Assembly (NCBI RefSeq): GCF_963422355.1
Contig: NC_085087.1
Coordinates: forward strand, 4,124,498 to 4,188,497
Direction: 5' to 3'
Source: Corticium candelabrum
Lineage: Eukaryota > Porifera > Homoscleromorpha > Homosclerophorida > Plakinidae
DNA length: 64,000 bases
Positions 35,263 through 48,529 of this stretch are shown here, piece by piece (position 1 is the stretch's first letter; each line of letters starts with the position of its first letter). The notes beneath the pieces are model-generated. The model made no database searches, was not told where the DNA came from, and saw only the letters and a list, made by a program, of their open reading frames with translations. Position numbers and translations under genes: made by a program.

Positions 35263-37474
35263 TCACAAAACAGATTCACATGCTGGATTGCGTTGTAGCT
35301 GTTCGGTATTCTCACTCTCAATTGTAGAGTAAAGACGATTGGCAGTAAGAGTCTCGCCTTGGTGATCGGCCTCATGAGCAGACACTGCACGTTCGTCAGG
35401 AATTCGTAAGTAGAAACGATTGGTGCAGATCCAACAGCAGGAACGGACGTTGTTGCTCTCGTGATGACTACGTAATCGTTAGACGGAGGACGTTTCTCTT
35501 TCCTAATATAAGTAAACGAAACAAATATAATTTTTTACCAACATACAATATGAAAAACCTATTACCTAAATTTCTTTGTGGCAACTAAGTAGGTAAGTAC
35601 AGCAGTTGCTACATTTGAGCACAAGCACACCGCAATGATAATTCCAGTAACAGTAGCAGCTGAGAGAGTGACAGGACAAGAATCGCTGCCAGAAGAATGA
35701 AAGGTAGAAACATTGCACATAGTTAGACAAATTTCTGTATTGATGGAGGGCACTTTAGAAGCTGCAAGTACAAATTAATATTATTAAGCCACATTGATAA
35801 GTACATGCACAGCAATCAATGAAAATTTACAAAGTGCCATTGACGTAATTTTTGTAGTTGATTGTGGTGTACTTGTAACACGGATAGCAATAGCTAAAGG
35901 TTCAATCTGCAAACATTCAACTTTGCTTAATTTAAAAGTATATAAAGTACCTGGTGCAACAGAGATGATCCTCTCTTGACGTTCACCTGAAGCTTTTGCA
36001 CGAAAAGTAAAATTTCCTGTTGTTCTTACTGTGATTGATGATTGCTGAGAATAACTGCCATCCGAAAGATCATTACTAACATCAGCATGTCTTTGTGAAA
36101 CAGAAGAGCCAATTCCTGCCATCTATGTTATGCTTGGATAATTCGGGTAAGCTCTTGCCTCACAAACAAGTAACTTTGTACCATCTCTACCAAAATTAGC
36201 GTCTTGTGTAGTAGATAATATAGAGACACAAGCAATCACTTCTATCTGCTTTCTTTCTTGTGTATTAGGAATCGAATAGAAGAAACGTCCAACGCGATTC
36301 ACACTAATTGTTGAGCAAAGTACATTAGCACCGTCCTTACTAACAGTAAAGTCGTCAGAATGTGCAATAGCTGATCCAGATGAATTTGTCCACTGTACAT
36401 GTGGCTTGCCAGGATATTGTCTTACATAACATAATAGATTTACACTCATATTATAAGGCAAGTTGACTGGAGAAGCGGAAGAGCTAGTGATAGTAGGAGC
36501 AGCTACAAACAAGTACAACATCAACATAATTAAAGCGCGCCACTTATCCAAACAAATTGAACCTAGAGGAAACTTCGGTTGTTTAAATATGTGATTAATT
36601 TGTTGAGATAACTCATAGAAAGTGCAATAACTACAGTGTAACACAGACATATCCGCAATCATCATGCAAAGTATTCAGAAAAGTTGTCTCCATTATCAGC
36701 TCTTTATGCACGAATTCTCTCATTCTTATTGTACTGTATATTGCTTTGATGTTGTGATCTTGATTTAGTAAGAGCTTTTTTATGTTCACATGATGACTAT
36801 AAGTGGTACGCATAAGCCATTTAGCTACAGGCACGTTTGGTAAATGGAATCTGGATAAGTGGTGCTCTACTGTACTTTATCCTAAGCATCATAAAACACT
36901 TGATTGAGTAACCTTACCGACAACAGCAATTACATATTCTCTTGTGATTGCACCAAGTCCATTGACAACAGTACACACATAATGTCCACCATCTTGAATA
37001 TCAACATTTGCTAGATTTAGCTTGGGCGATTGATTAACGTTAGGCTGACTGTTTCCATTTCGTTGCCATGTAAAGCTAGAAGGTGTAAATGCTGGAGTTG
37101 CACTGAATATCAATGCAACATCTAAACAAAAAATATCATACAACTAAAATTATGAATATGATGACTCAACTGTTTAATATTGAAACTTATAACAATATAA
37201 TCATTATTACATCTGCAAATTAATGCAATAACAAAACTTGTACATCTTTGCCAATACGATGTCTTCACTAACTTACCTATTTACATCAAGTAACTCAATT
37301 CTTCACTCACCTTTCAAAATGTTAAGAATAGTAGCACTGTTTCTTTTTCAATCTCCGCGTTTATAATTTTCCTATTTTTTACAAGCTTGCTATAACAATT
37401 ATAATTTTTCTGGCTACCTCATGTACTTTAGGCCAGGTTAGCTGTGTGTGATGACGCAATAATAATAATAATAA

Positions 37475-38013
37475 TAATGTGGAGAGCAGATGGTACCGGC
37501 ATCATCCTGATAGGCTTGTGGAGACGGATGACATTACTATGATGTGGGATACCACCATCTCCACTGCCAGGAAGATCAAAGCCAATCGTCCAGACATCTG
37601 TCTCAGAAATAGGAAGACAAACACTTGTCTACTTATTGATATCAGCTGGCCTGATGATGGCAACATTGGCAAGAAACATGCTGAGAAGTTGGCGAAGTAC
37701 AGCGACTTGCGAGTGGAGATAAGCCGCATGGGGCATTGTCGAACACTGGTGGTTCCGGTCGTCTTGGGAGCTTTGGGCACAGTGCACGCAGGTATTGCAC
37801 GATGGCTGGACATTATTCCAGGTCATCACAACCTGCAGTACTTACAGAAAACAGTGCTTCTGGGATCTACTCGGATCCTTCGTAAAGTCGTGTCTTCTTT
37901 CTAGACAGCCGTGATAGTCTAAGTACTTCTGAAGCAGGGTTTGCTTCCAATACTTGTAATAGACTTTACAAACTAGACTGATCTGGTTGAGCACGACACA
38001 TAATAATAATAAT
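37475..38013 (+). mobile_element. Non-LTR retrotransposon 3' fragment (family 1, copy 1)
   Basis: Plus-strand 5'-truncated copy in intron 1 of pseudogene G. It encodes the element's C-terminal domain with NRPDICLRNRKTNT, IDISWPDDGNIGKKHAEKL and KYSDLRVEISRM, fitting a restriction-like (PD-D/E-xK) endonuclease-type end. The stop is at about 37902-37904, followed by a 3' tail ending GCACGACACA(TAA)n. The longer copy is at 40604-42735. Confidence 0.8.
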
Positions 38014-38445
38014 GTCACCGCCGTGGCTTAGTGGTTAGCAACAATGGCTACCGCTCCATGGTTTGGGGGTTCTAACCCCAGTGACGACAGTAAATTATGA
38101 ACTTGCCTGTCTTTCTCTCTCATGTTTATCTAGCTTTATTCATGAGACTATGACTCCTTTCAGTCGTTGAGGAGTTTCTATGGTCTGGCGAACGGTCCGT
38201 TGACGATGACGTTCAGTGCTTTCGTGGTGGTCATTGATATCCACTAGGCGTGCTGTACCGATGTTCGCAGTCACCGTAATGCCTGCAATCTATATCGAAT
38301 TGGCTAGTCATTGATCGCCGTGTGAACTACACAGAAACATGTACCGTGATGGGCTCTCCTGCCGGGTTGATGAGCGCCCAGATTGGGGCAAAGACCCTAC
38401 TTGCCCATCATGCAGAGGCATAACGACACATAATAATAGTAGCTT
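38014..38445 (+). mobile_element. tRNA-derived SINE (copy 1)
   Basis: The head has a perfect RNA polymerase III A box (TGGCTTAGTGG, 38024-38034) and, 34 bases later, a near-perfect B box (GGTTCTAACCC, 38068-38078), the spacing seen in tRNA genes. A body of about 350 bases follows, ending CGACACATAATAATAG. A second copy is at 40203. It is not a functional tRNA, since the acceptor stem and 3' end are absent. Confidence 0.8.
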
Positions 38446-38733
38446 TGCTGGCCAGTGATTCATTTCAGTATCATTCAATGGGTACATGTACGTCAAGTGA
38501 TAGGCTGAAAACCGAATTTACTCATACGTAGTTGATCAATTGTCTTTTTCAAACGTAGTTGAATAATTGTCTTTTAATTAAAAAGACAATTAATCAGCTA
38601 CGTTTGAGTAAATTCTGTTTTCAGCCTATAACTTTACGACGTGTACGCATTCAGATAATTGTAAAGAGGTCGACTTACACGACGGTCGGCAAAGTAGTGA
38701 AGCAAGTGTTGCTACTAGCGGTAGCAAGACCAT

Positions 38734-40202
38734 AGCCCAATACTTACAAACTGGAAACACTTCAGCTTTCCGATGATAAGTACAACTAGAGAATAACCTC
38801 GAACAGCGAGTCAGTGTTCGACTCCAAGTTTTTAGCCACGTGGTAAACTGATTAATTCCCGTATAATTGACGCTGGCAATCGCACAAAGTTTGGTCTAGC
38901 TCATATAGACTACTTGTCACTAACTTAATTTCTTGTAGGTAGTTTTACCGTCAAAACGTCACAAGATGTCGCCTTTCCCACCACTAAATTAGATATCATG
39001 GACGTCACAAAACTTATTACTAATTAGTTTCCAACTAGCCAACCTTCGAAGAATTACTACCATGGCCACAGTCTAAAACTAAACTAATTTCTATACACGT
39101 AGATGTCTTCAAAATAATTTTCACAGCGTGTGATGACGTCATTATGACATTTTATTTTCCTTTTTTGGTTATTCTAGACTTCTCGTCCGTGACGTACACT
39201 ATCGTTACTAATTTTGCTTTTACTTCTAGTTGTCGACCGACACGCTATTTAGCACAAGCAAATCGATTTTAACTAAATATAAAATCCTTACTAAATTTTA
39301 AAATATAAAATTTTTGTAATTGGAATTTTACAAACGTTACAACGATCTAAGTACAATAGTGTTTGAGCCAAGTCTCAGAAGCTGTCGTTTTGTTCCGATC
39401 CTTTGTGGACCAGGGTTTCTTGGCACCGGAACATTATACAAACCAACAGAAAGTATTTCTTAATCGTTTTCACTTTGGAAAACATGCAACAAAGTAACGG
39501 TAGAATTTATATATATAGTACGAGCGAGGTGCACGTGAAGTCGAGGCCATACGGCTCTGTCAGACCTCTGCCGGACGAGCGTTTCTCAAAGGCGTAGAAT
39601 CTCTACAGAATCGAGTCTTGCAATAAAAAAAACTAGCACCAACAAAGTTAGAATGGCATTTATGCTTGAAATAGTTTCTAAAAAGCAGCAACTTTTTGTT
39701 TTATCTGAAACTGCTCATTGCTACAGCCTTGGAGTTACACTTCACAGCAATAGGTATCGATGAATCAAAGTAAGCATTTTTACCAGTACAATACTATGTA
39801 AATATTTTTTGCATTGCGGAAAGTAATTTAGCCCGTCTAAAATATTATTGGACCAGTTTGCTTCTATAAATAACTTGATCTACTAATTAGAGTTTAGTTA
39901 GTAAATAACTCGCTAGTACAATTATACACTTGATTCCTTATCTATTCACTATCACTACATTTTTGTTATCGTTATCATCAGCCTGAATGTCTGATTTTGT
40001 AGTTTCTTCTTTCAATAGTACTGGATTGGGATTCTTGCAATTTCTGCAACCACATGCATTGGTACAGCACGTGAACGCACAAACGTTGCTGCGGGTTACA
40101 TCCAACATTTCAGTTCCAGCTTACAAGCTTCAACAATGCTTTCGGGGCAGGAAGCTGTGTCATCCAGCGGATATAATAATAACAATAATGATAATAATAA
40201 TA
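38734..40202. other. 5' flank of copy G, then unassigned DNA
   Basis: 38734 to about 39360 matches the 5'-flank modules of copies B and C. From about 39360 the sequence is unique to this window; nothing is recognised. An (ATA)n-type run at 40170-40202 precedes the next SINE. Confidence 0.55.
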
Positions 40203-40603
40203 AAGGTCACCGCTGTGGCTTAGTGGTTAGCGACAATAGCTACCTCTCCAAAATTATGAAACTTGTCTGTCTTTCTCTCTCATGTTTATCTAGCCTTATC
40301 CATGAGACTATGGCTTGTTTCAGTCGTTGGAGAGTTTCTGTGGTCTGGCGAACGGTCCGTTGACGATAACGGTCAGTGCTTTCGTGGTGGTCATTGATAT
40401 CCACCAGGCGTCCTCTACCGATGTTCGCGGTAACCGTAATGCCTGCAATCTATATCGAATTGGCTAGTCATTGATCGTCGTGTTGACTACACAGAAACAT
40501 GAACCCTGCTGAGCACACCTAGGTGCACCTGCCGGGTTGATGAGCGGCCTGATGGGAGTAAAGACCCCACTTGCTCATTATAGAGGAGCATAGCGACACA
40601 TAG
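40203..40603 (+). mobile_element. tRNA-derived SINE (copy 2)
   Basis: Same family as 38014-38445. The A box TGGCTTAGTGG is kept (about 40215) but the B-box region is deleted, so this copy is transcriptionally dead. It ends CGACACATA and joins directly to the retrotransposon at 40604. Confidence 0.8.
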
Positions 40604-42735
40604 TGCTTGGCTTGTGGAGCAGAAAGATTGTCGACAGGGATATATTGGTGCAAAGGATCAGCTGTTGATCAACAAGCTTCTTACCGAAGACTGTAAGACC
40701 AGGCACAAGAGCTTGAGCATGGCTTGGGTGGATTACCAGAAAGCCTGTTACATCGTGCCACGCAATTGGTTGTCCCAATGCCTTCAGATGCATAAGATCA
40801 GTCCAGTCTTGTGCAAGTTCTTGTCATGTGTGATGAAGAGTTGGAGGACATCGATGGTGTCTTCTTGCGGGACCAGTACAATCAAGACAAGGCTTATGCA
40901 GATCAGGAAGGGTATTTTCCAATGTAACTCATTTTCTCCACTTCTCTTCTGAATGCGTCTCAATCATTTGAGTAAGGAGTTAAACAGAACCGGTTACGGC
41001 TACTGGATGACAACTGGACATGGTGAGACTGCCCAACGTCAGCTCATCAGTCATCTACTTTACATGGATAATCTGAAGATGTATGGCAGAAACTCTGATC
41101 ATTTGGACGGGTTGTTGCACACGGTTCGTACCTTCTCTTATGACATCCAGATAAAGTTTGGTCTGGAAAAATGACCTGTTGCACACTTTGTCAACGGCAG
41201 ACTATCTGGACACAACTCTGGAGTGACGGTAGGAAAAACCGACACCATCAACTGTCTGGAACCGGGTCAAGTCTACAAGTACATGGGTATAGATGAGAGT
41301 AACGGTATTCAGCACAGCATGATGCGGGAGGGACTTCGTTGTGAGTACTTTCGCTGAGTGGTTCTCCGAACTGAGTTGTATGGTCGCAACAAGATTTTAG
41401 CCATCAATGGGTTTGCACTACCGTTTCTCACTTACGGTTTTGACGTCATTCATTGGGGTGCACGGACCTTTTAGCGGCTCGATCGACGGACCAGGAGGCT
41501 CCTCTCTATCCACGGTGTCCACCATGCTTCTGCAGACGTTGATCGACTGTACGCTCCTTGCAGTGAGGGGTAGGGGTTGCAACAGATTGAGTCGACATAT
41601 CAATCTTGTATTGTGAGGCTGAACTGTTACCTTGCTGACAGTTCTGATCCTTTCATGCAGATGATACGGGAGTGTGACTTTGGAAAATCTTCACACTCGA
41701 TCAAGCGCATGGCTTGTCGTTTTACTGCACAACTGCGAAGGAGTCTTGCTTCGGACGACAAGTCGCAGAGCTTACACAGGAATACATCCATCTAGGTTGA
41801 AGGTGGCTTCAAGCAAGCGCCTGAGACAGATGCGAGACATTACCGTACGTGTTGCAGTTCTCTTCGTGTGCTGTCCTGGAGCCGGAAGCCTACGCACGGG
41901 CAGAATCGCCGTCTCACTGAGCAACCGCATGTGCACATGAAAGAGACCTACGCATGGATAAAGGCAGCGAATCTTCTTGCTGCAACTGAGGACTGGTTGT
42001 TGCTGCTCAAGACCAAGCTCTTTGGACTCGGTACTATGAGTGCAGGATTCTACATTGCGATGCCAGTCCTACTTGCCGCATGTGCAGTGTAGGCCTGGAA
42101 ACAGGAGACCACAATTGTGGCAGGCTGTATAGTGCTTTGGCACCGATGGACTACACTCATCGACACAATCAGGTGGTCTCTATCATTCACTGGGATGTTT
42201 TTCGCTAATTCGGAGATCCACTGGAGAGCAGATGGTACCGGCATCATTCTAATAGGCTTGTGGAGACGAATGACATTACTGATGTGGGACAACACCATGT
42301 CCACTGCCAGGAAGATCAAAGCCAATCGTCCAGACATTTGTCTCAGAAATAGGAAGACAAACACTTTTCTTATTGATATCAGCTGTCCTGCTGATAGCAA
42401 CATTGGCAAGAAACATGCTAAGAAGTTGGCGAAGTACAGCGACTTGCGAGTGGAGATAAGCCGCATGGGGCATTGTCGAACACTGGTGGTTGTCGTCTTG
42501 GGAGCTTTGGGTACAGCGCACGCAGGTATTTCACGATGGCTGGACATTATTTCTGGCCATCACAACTTGCAGCTCGTACAAAAAACAGTGCTTCTGGGAT
42601 CTACTCGGATCCTTCTTAAAGTTATGTCTTCTTTCTAGACAGCCGTGATGGTCTAAGTACTTCTGAAGCAGGGTTTGCTTCCGGTACTTATAATAGACTT
42701 TACAAACTAGACTGGTCTGGTTGAGCACGACATAA
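40604..42735 (+). mobile_element. 5'-truncated non-LTR retrotransposon (family 1, copy 2)
   Basis: The copy starts inside the reverse transcriptase domain and runs to the 3' tail (GCACGACATAATA). Recognisable: AWVDYQKAC, the catalytic box as YMDN instead of YxDD, LTYGF, the RLYAP..GGRG region typical of elements with C-terminal restriction-like endonucleases, and the endonuclease-like end (RPDICLRNRKTNT; IDISCPADSNIGKKH; DLRVEISRMGH). Stops at about 40950, 41172 and further on, plus frameshifts, make it inactive. I do not assign a clade; the end-domain type is shared with R2/R4-like elements. Confidence 0.85.
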
Positions 42736-43130
42736 TATATTTTGTTTCATACCACCACAAGTACAGTGCTCTAGGCCAGGCAAGATATATACACTAAAAA
42801 GCAAAAATAGATAGTTATAGAAGAATAAACTTAGAAGAATATACAGAACAAATTATAGATTAATCCAGCTCTTGAAGTCTATGTAGGACAACACCATGAT
42901 TCTTGTCCTTGTCTCATTGTCCATTGATCGCCACAGATTACCTTGAGTATTCAGAATAAACCCGCTGACTAATTCATTATTTGAATAAACTGCTCTCCAT
43001 AAGAAAGAGAACTGGCTAACACGCAATAGATTTGGAGCTTCCATGATAGGTTCTCCAAGAGTTTCCTGCAAGGATTTTTGAGATCCCTAGCCCTCTACGA
43101 TACCCTCTTCTCCACGGTTGATGTAGTAAA
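42736..43130 (-). mobile_element. Non-LTR retrotransposon 3' fragment (family 3, copy 2)
   Basis: Same sequence as 4140-4545, minus orientation, with the C-terminal peptide NTQGNLWRSMDNETRTRI. It abuts the 3' end of the family 1 element, so one was inserted at the edge of the other. Confidence 0.65.
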
Positions 43131-43209
43131 CGTTTGCTACATCTCATTCCCAAATCCCACAGTTCACATTCATACTGTCACATATATGTAAGAACCGTTT
43201 TCAGCAGTT

Positions 43210-43930
43210 TCAACAATACATCCGATCCGTGACCGTGCGGACTAGGCATATTCTGCATAGAACCCAAAGTATGCTTTTATACAAAAATTTGATGGTTAGC
43301 CCACAGTATACATGCTGCCGAAGCGCACCTTGAGTCAGTAGCATCTGCTGCTCTTCGAAAACATTCATGCGACATATCTTGTACAGAGCTTCGTTGACAC
43401 TGGTAGAAGTTGGCAAACCATTCAACTCTTTACTCGGAGCCAAAATGGATCCTAATCTGGTCATCGCCAAGCTTAATTACGTAAACAGTTGTTTTGAGAA
43501 GCTAAGCTAAAGACCTTTGTCTCACCTTGTCTAGCAAAGGCACTCGACGTGGTGTCGCATTCACAAAATGCGTGTAGGCCATGCAGGAAGTGCAGCAGAC
43601 ATGTCTTCGCTTAGATTGGCAGCAATGTCCTGTCCGTGAGACTAACTGAACGTAGCTTTGTGCCAGTGAGCCATAGCAATGATGCATTGATGGCATAGGC
43701 ATGATGGATTTCTATCACTGCTACGTCGGTGTCAGGAGAGGATATAACAATACAGGCAAAGACAGCATTTGATGCTTGGCATGTAAAAAATGCGACTGTC
43801 GGCCTTCTCATAATCTGAAGTAAGAGCTGGTACGGAAGAAAGAATAACTGCGTAAGCATCTTCATGTAAGAAGGCTGCATGCAGAGTTGTCGGTGACAAA
43901 CGAATAGCTTCACATCAAGAAGCCGCTCTG
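43210..43930 (-). pseudogene. Degenerate element-type ORF with an SPDTDV motif
   Basis: Minus-strand pieces at 43913-43611 and 43470-43210, with a linking piece in another frame, read ISSPDTDVAVIEI, LLWLTGTK, LHAFCECDTTS and VNEALYKICRMN. The order S-P-D-T-D-V ... T-G-T-K ... L-H-A-F-x-x-C-D-T-T-S is, from memory, that of a repeat-associated protein family of unknown function common in invertebrate and amphibian genomes. At least two frameshifts and stops break it. Confidence 0.4.
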
Positions 43931-45539
<1,609 letters not shown>

Positions 45540-46339
45540 CGGAGGCCAGGATTTCCGGGCCTCAGGTATAGTAGTCGTTCGACGACCCAACGACCCGGCG
45601 ACCGACCGTATATATAGTTGGTTAGCACAGATGCAAATGAAGCTATTCCGACCAATAGACGAGAAGTGGTGTCATTACTGACCAATAGACGAACGTGATG
45701 TCATCATGAGGCTCCACCTCTCTTTCTTTGGTAGCTGCTAACGAGAATTCGGCCATCGCGCGTCCGTACTGTACATGGTGTTTAGTCCTTTGCTTTAAGT
45801 GGTTTAGCACATACATTTGTACGTGTATGTTTTCCCAACAACAACCAGGAGCGAGGGTGTGTGGCTGTACCTGACTTGTAACATTGTGCTTGTTCCACAG
45901 TGTTTCTGCATAGTTTTTCTGCAGTCTGACAGCTTGAATTTGTCGGTGCGCGTGGCTGAGCGGCCGTGGTGTTGTTGCAAAGATCACTAGTGTCGTCTTC
46001 AACAGAAATTTGGCGTTTGACGGGAATTTCCGAAGGAGAACGTGCATTGTCCATGACAGCGTCTGTCTGTCGGACGAAGCGGCTCGGCTGACCTGTAAGT
46101 ACGCTAGTGCGTCTCTATTCATTTTGTTTTACGGTATCCAAAGTCAGAGCGAACAGACCTAGCTAATCTACATGTGCACGTGCATGTTTTCCCACATTGA
46201 TGTTTTGTTTTGGCTCTGGTGTCACCTCTTTTAGAATTGCAGTTAGACTGATAGCTGTGTAAATACGGTACAGTGCACAGTAGGCGACGTCTGGCTAGAG
46301 AAGCGGCACAAACAACAAGACGCCTAGAGAAGCTGTAGC
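45540..46339 (-). repeat. Inverted repeat arm 2 with promoter-like module
   Basis: Inverted copy of 18301-19054. Read on the minus strand it keeps the MDNARSPSEIPVKRQ exon start (ATG at 46054, with a frameshift by about codon 38), the two CCAAT-type boxes, the ATTTGCAT octamer and a TATATATA box (about 45610). The module points away from the neighbouring RecQ gene. Confidence 0.55.
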
Positions 46340-46627
46340 CTCGCAAACCAGGCTCTTCCGCGCAGTCGCTGAGCTAACCGCACGTGAATCACATGAGGAG
46401 GAGGAGCTTTTACCGGAATTGCTCCAGCGCGAGAAGAGCCTGGTCGCTTTCGAGAACGTCATAGTGACGTGGGACCCCGATCCGATTTCATAGCTTGATA
46501 AAGCTAATTCGATTGCTCTTAAAGAGCTAAATGGCATTGCGTTTGATACATGAAGCGCAAAGTACAGTACGCTTGCTATTGGCTAGAGAAGAAGGCGCGC
46601 AAAAAGCGTAGATATTTCTACTGTGTG

Positions 46628-48351
46628 ATGGCGTCGCCGAAAAGTAGTGACTGGATTTGCGAGAAAGCTACGCTTCTGCTGAAGAGCGTGTTTGGCTTCA
46701 GTGAGTTCCGACCCGGTCGATTGGAAGCTATACGATCAGTGGTACACGGAAACGACACGGTTGTTCGCTTGACGACCAGCGCTGGGAAGTCACTGTGTTA
46801 CCAGCTACCTCCACTCATTGCGGGTAGTAATTTGTGTTGCCTGGTAATAAGTCCGCTGCGTGCACTGATGAATGATCAGGTAAGAATGGCATATTTGGCA
46901 TCGTTCGCTCTTTATTTACTTACATGAGTGGTAGATGGAGAAATTGAAGCATCTTGGGCTCAGAGCTGCGTCATTTGTCCATCCGGGAGAACTAAAGTAC
47001 GCTAGGACAAGCGACCTACAGCTCTGTCACTTTGGTTGGTGCATGACATCTCACATTTTAGTCTAGAAAGTTTCATGTACTAGTAATTAAATTATACATA
47101 AATTTAATATTATTAATATTGTACACACACCGTGACACTATACCAGACCTGAATGTGTTTTCAGTTTTCCTGTCTCCAGAATGTGCAACAAGTTTGGAAT
47201 GGCTAGGGCAAATGAAAACGCTGACAAAACGAATCTCATTAATTGCCATAGATGAAGCTCATTGTGTCCAGGAATGGTACTTATTATGGCACTACACATA
47301 TCCACAGACATACTATAGTTATGAAACCTTGTGATACAGAGGTGACTCTTTCAGAGTCCAATTCGCACAACTACACAGACTTAGACAGTTTGCAACATGT
47401 CCAGTGATGGTGCTTACAGCAACAGCAACAAAGGCTACCATTGATGTCATAGCTGAGAGAGTTGGGCTTGATCATCCCAAAGTTATCAGAGGATCCTTAA
47501 ACAGATCTAACTTGTTTTTTCTGTTCATGAAGAAAAAGGCAACAACTGAGGTTAGTATGAATAAAATTTGTAAATAAAAGTATACAAGTTATGCAAGGTC
47601 TTCTTTGCAATGATAACTCCAGTTCAGTTTAATGCCTATTATTGAAGACCTACGACAAGAAAGCAATGACTTCAAAAAGACGGTTATCTTTGTTCGAACA
47701 AAGGAATCAGCCACTGCCATTTGGCAGATGTTGTCGAAGACTGGGCTTGCAGAAATACACCATTCTTCTCTCACCACAGAGAGAAGAAGACAGTCAGAGA
47801 GCCAGCTCAAAAATTCACAGGTCTCGGTAGTTGTTGCTACCATTGGATTTGGCATGGTATCTTACAACATAGATATATCTAAATGTGAATGCCATGCAGT
47901 TATTCTGATAGAATTGCGGTTTCAATCTATTTCAGGGAATCGACATAAAAGACATCCGATTGGTAATCCTCTATGGGCTACCTGACTCTATTCCACAGAT
48001 GTTCCAGGTATTTTTTATCCATGGTGTGTGACCATGCCTGCACAATTGTGTAGCTATTGTGTACAGATGTTTGGAAGAGCTGGACGAGATGGGCTACCTG
48101 CTACTACTGTACTGTTGTACAGACCATCTGAACTAAAAGCAAAATGTGTAAAAGATGACTTGAAAAGTTTGGTCAACGGTAAAAGATGCATTAGAAGTGT
48201 ATTTATGGCAGCCTTGGACTCCGACCTGACAGAACAAGGGGGTTTGCCTTGCTGTAGCACTTGTCTTACTCACAGCCAGGATCCCAACAGACTGTTTGTC
48301 TACTCACACCATCCTTCACAGCGGAGAAGTAATAAAAGAAGTCATGTTCAG
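46628..48351 (+). CDS. RecQ-family DNA helicase (possibly a pseudogene)
   Basis: Seven exons fit: 46628-46879, 46935-47034, 47165-47276, 47340-47550, 47623-47856, 47936-48007, 48067-48351, about 422 residues. Seen: Walker A TSAGKSLCYQLPP, ISPLRALMNDQ, DEAHCVQEW, LTATATKATIDV, the second RecA-like lobe (VIFVRTKESA, VVVATIGFGM), the arginine-finger motif QMFGRAGRDG, and a RecQ-C region with a possible zinc site (CIRS ... CCSTC). This fits a 3'-5' helicase acting in DNA repair. Oddity: the exon 3/exon 4 junction codon reads TG+A, a stop, where tryptophan is expected (motif EWG.FR); the alternative acceptor at 47355 also gives TGA. An in-frame ATG at 46550 would add 26 basic residues. The true 3' end is unclear: a retrotransposon lies from about 48530. 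Confidence 0.8.
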
Positions 48352-48529
48352 GTGACTGACGAGACTTTGGTGAGAAGGAACACATTTCTACTATGTATGA
48401 GGTATAAATTTTCCTTACCCTACTTATATCTATAGCCTGAAGACACCTTGAGATTGAAAAGAGCTTTAACAACCTAACTGTTCTGATAGCCTTTTTCATG
48501 TCTGGGAGAGCTGACCGTAGAATAGCCTC

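Larger units (their letters stand above)
35263..38733 (-). pseudogene. Internally deleted Ig receptor pseudogene (copy G)
   Basis: Exons: signal 38733-38679 (intact, MVLLPLVATLASLL), chimeric exon 37121-36918, double-Ig exon 36502-35951, linker 35893-35831, helix exon 35761-35566, tail 35502-35263. The chimeric exon joins the first residues of the first Ig exon to the second half of the seventh Ig exon, so about five and a half domains are missing. Its 204 bases keep the frame and both splice sites. Damage elsewhere: TAG replaces the Ig tryptophan codon at about 36123, and the tail exon is 1 base short (near 35402) relative to copy B. Intron 1 carries a retrotransposon fragment and a SINE (37475-38445). 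The helix and stalk match B, not C. Confidence 0.85.

Noticed and set aside
38014-38085. Possible tRNA gene (A and B boxes)
   Set aside because: No acceptor stem or 3' end, and the same head is attached to a SINE body in a second copy at 40203; it is a SINE head.
39403-39597. Frame of 64 codons in unique DNA
   Set aside because: No similarity, no promoter or splice evidence, short.
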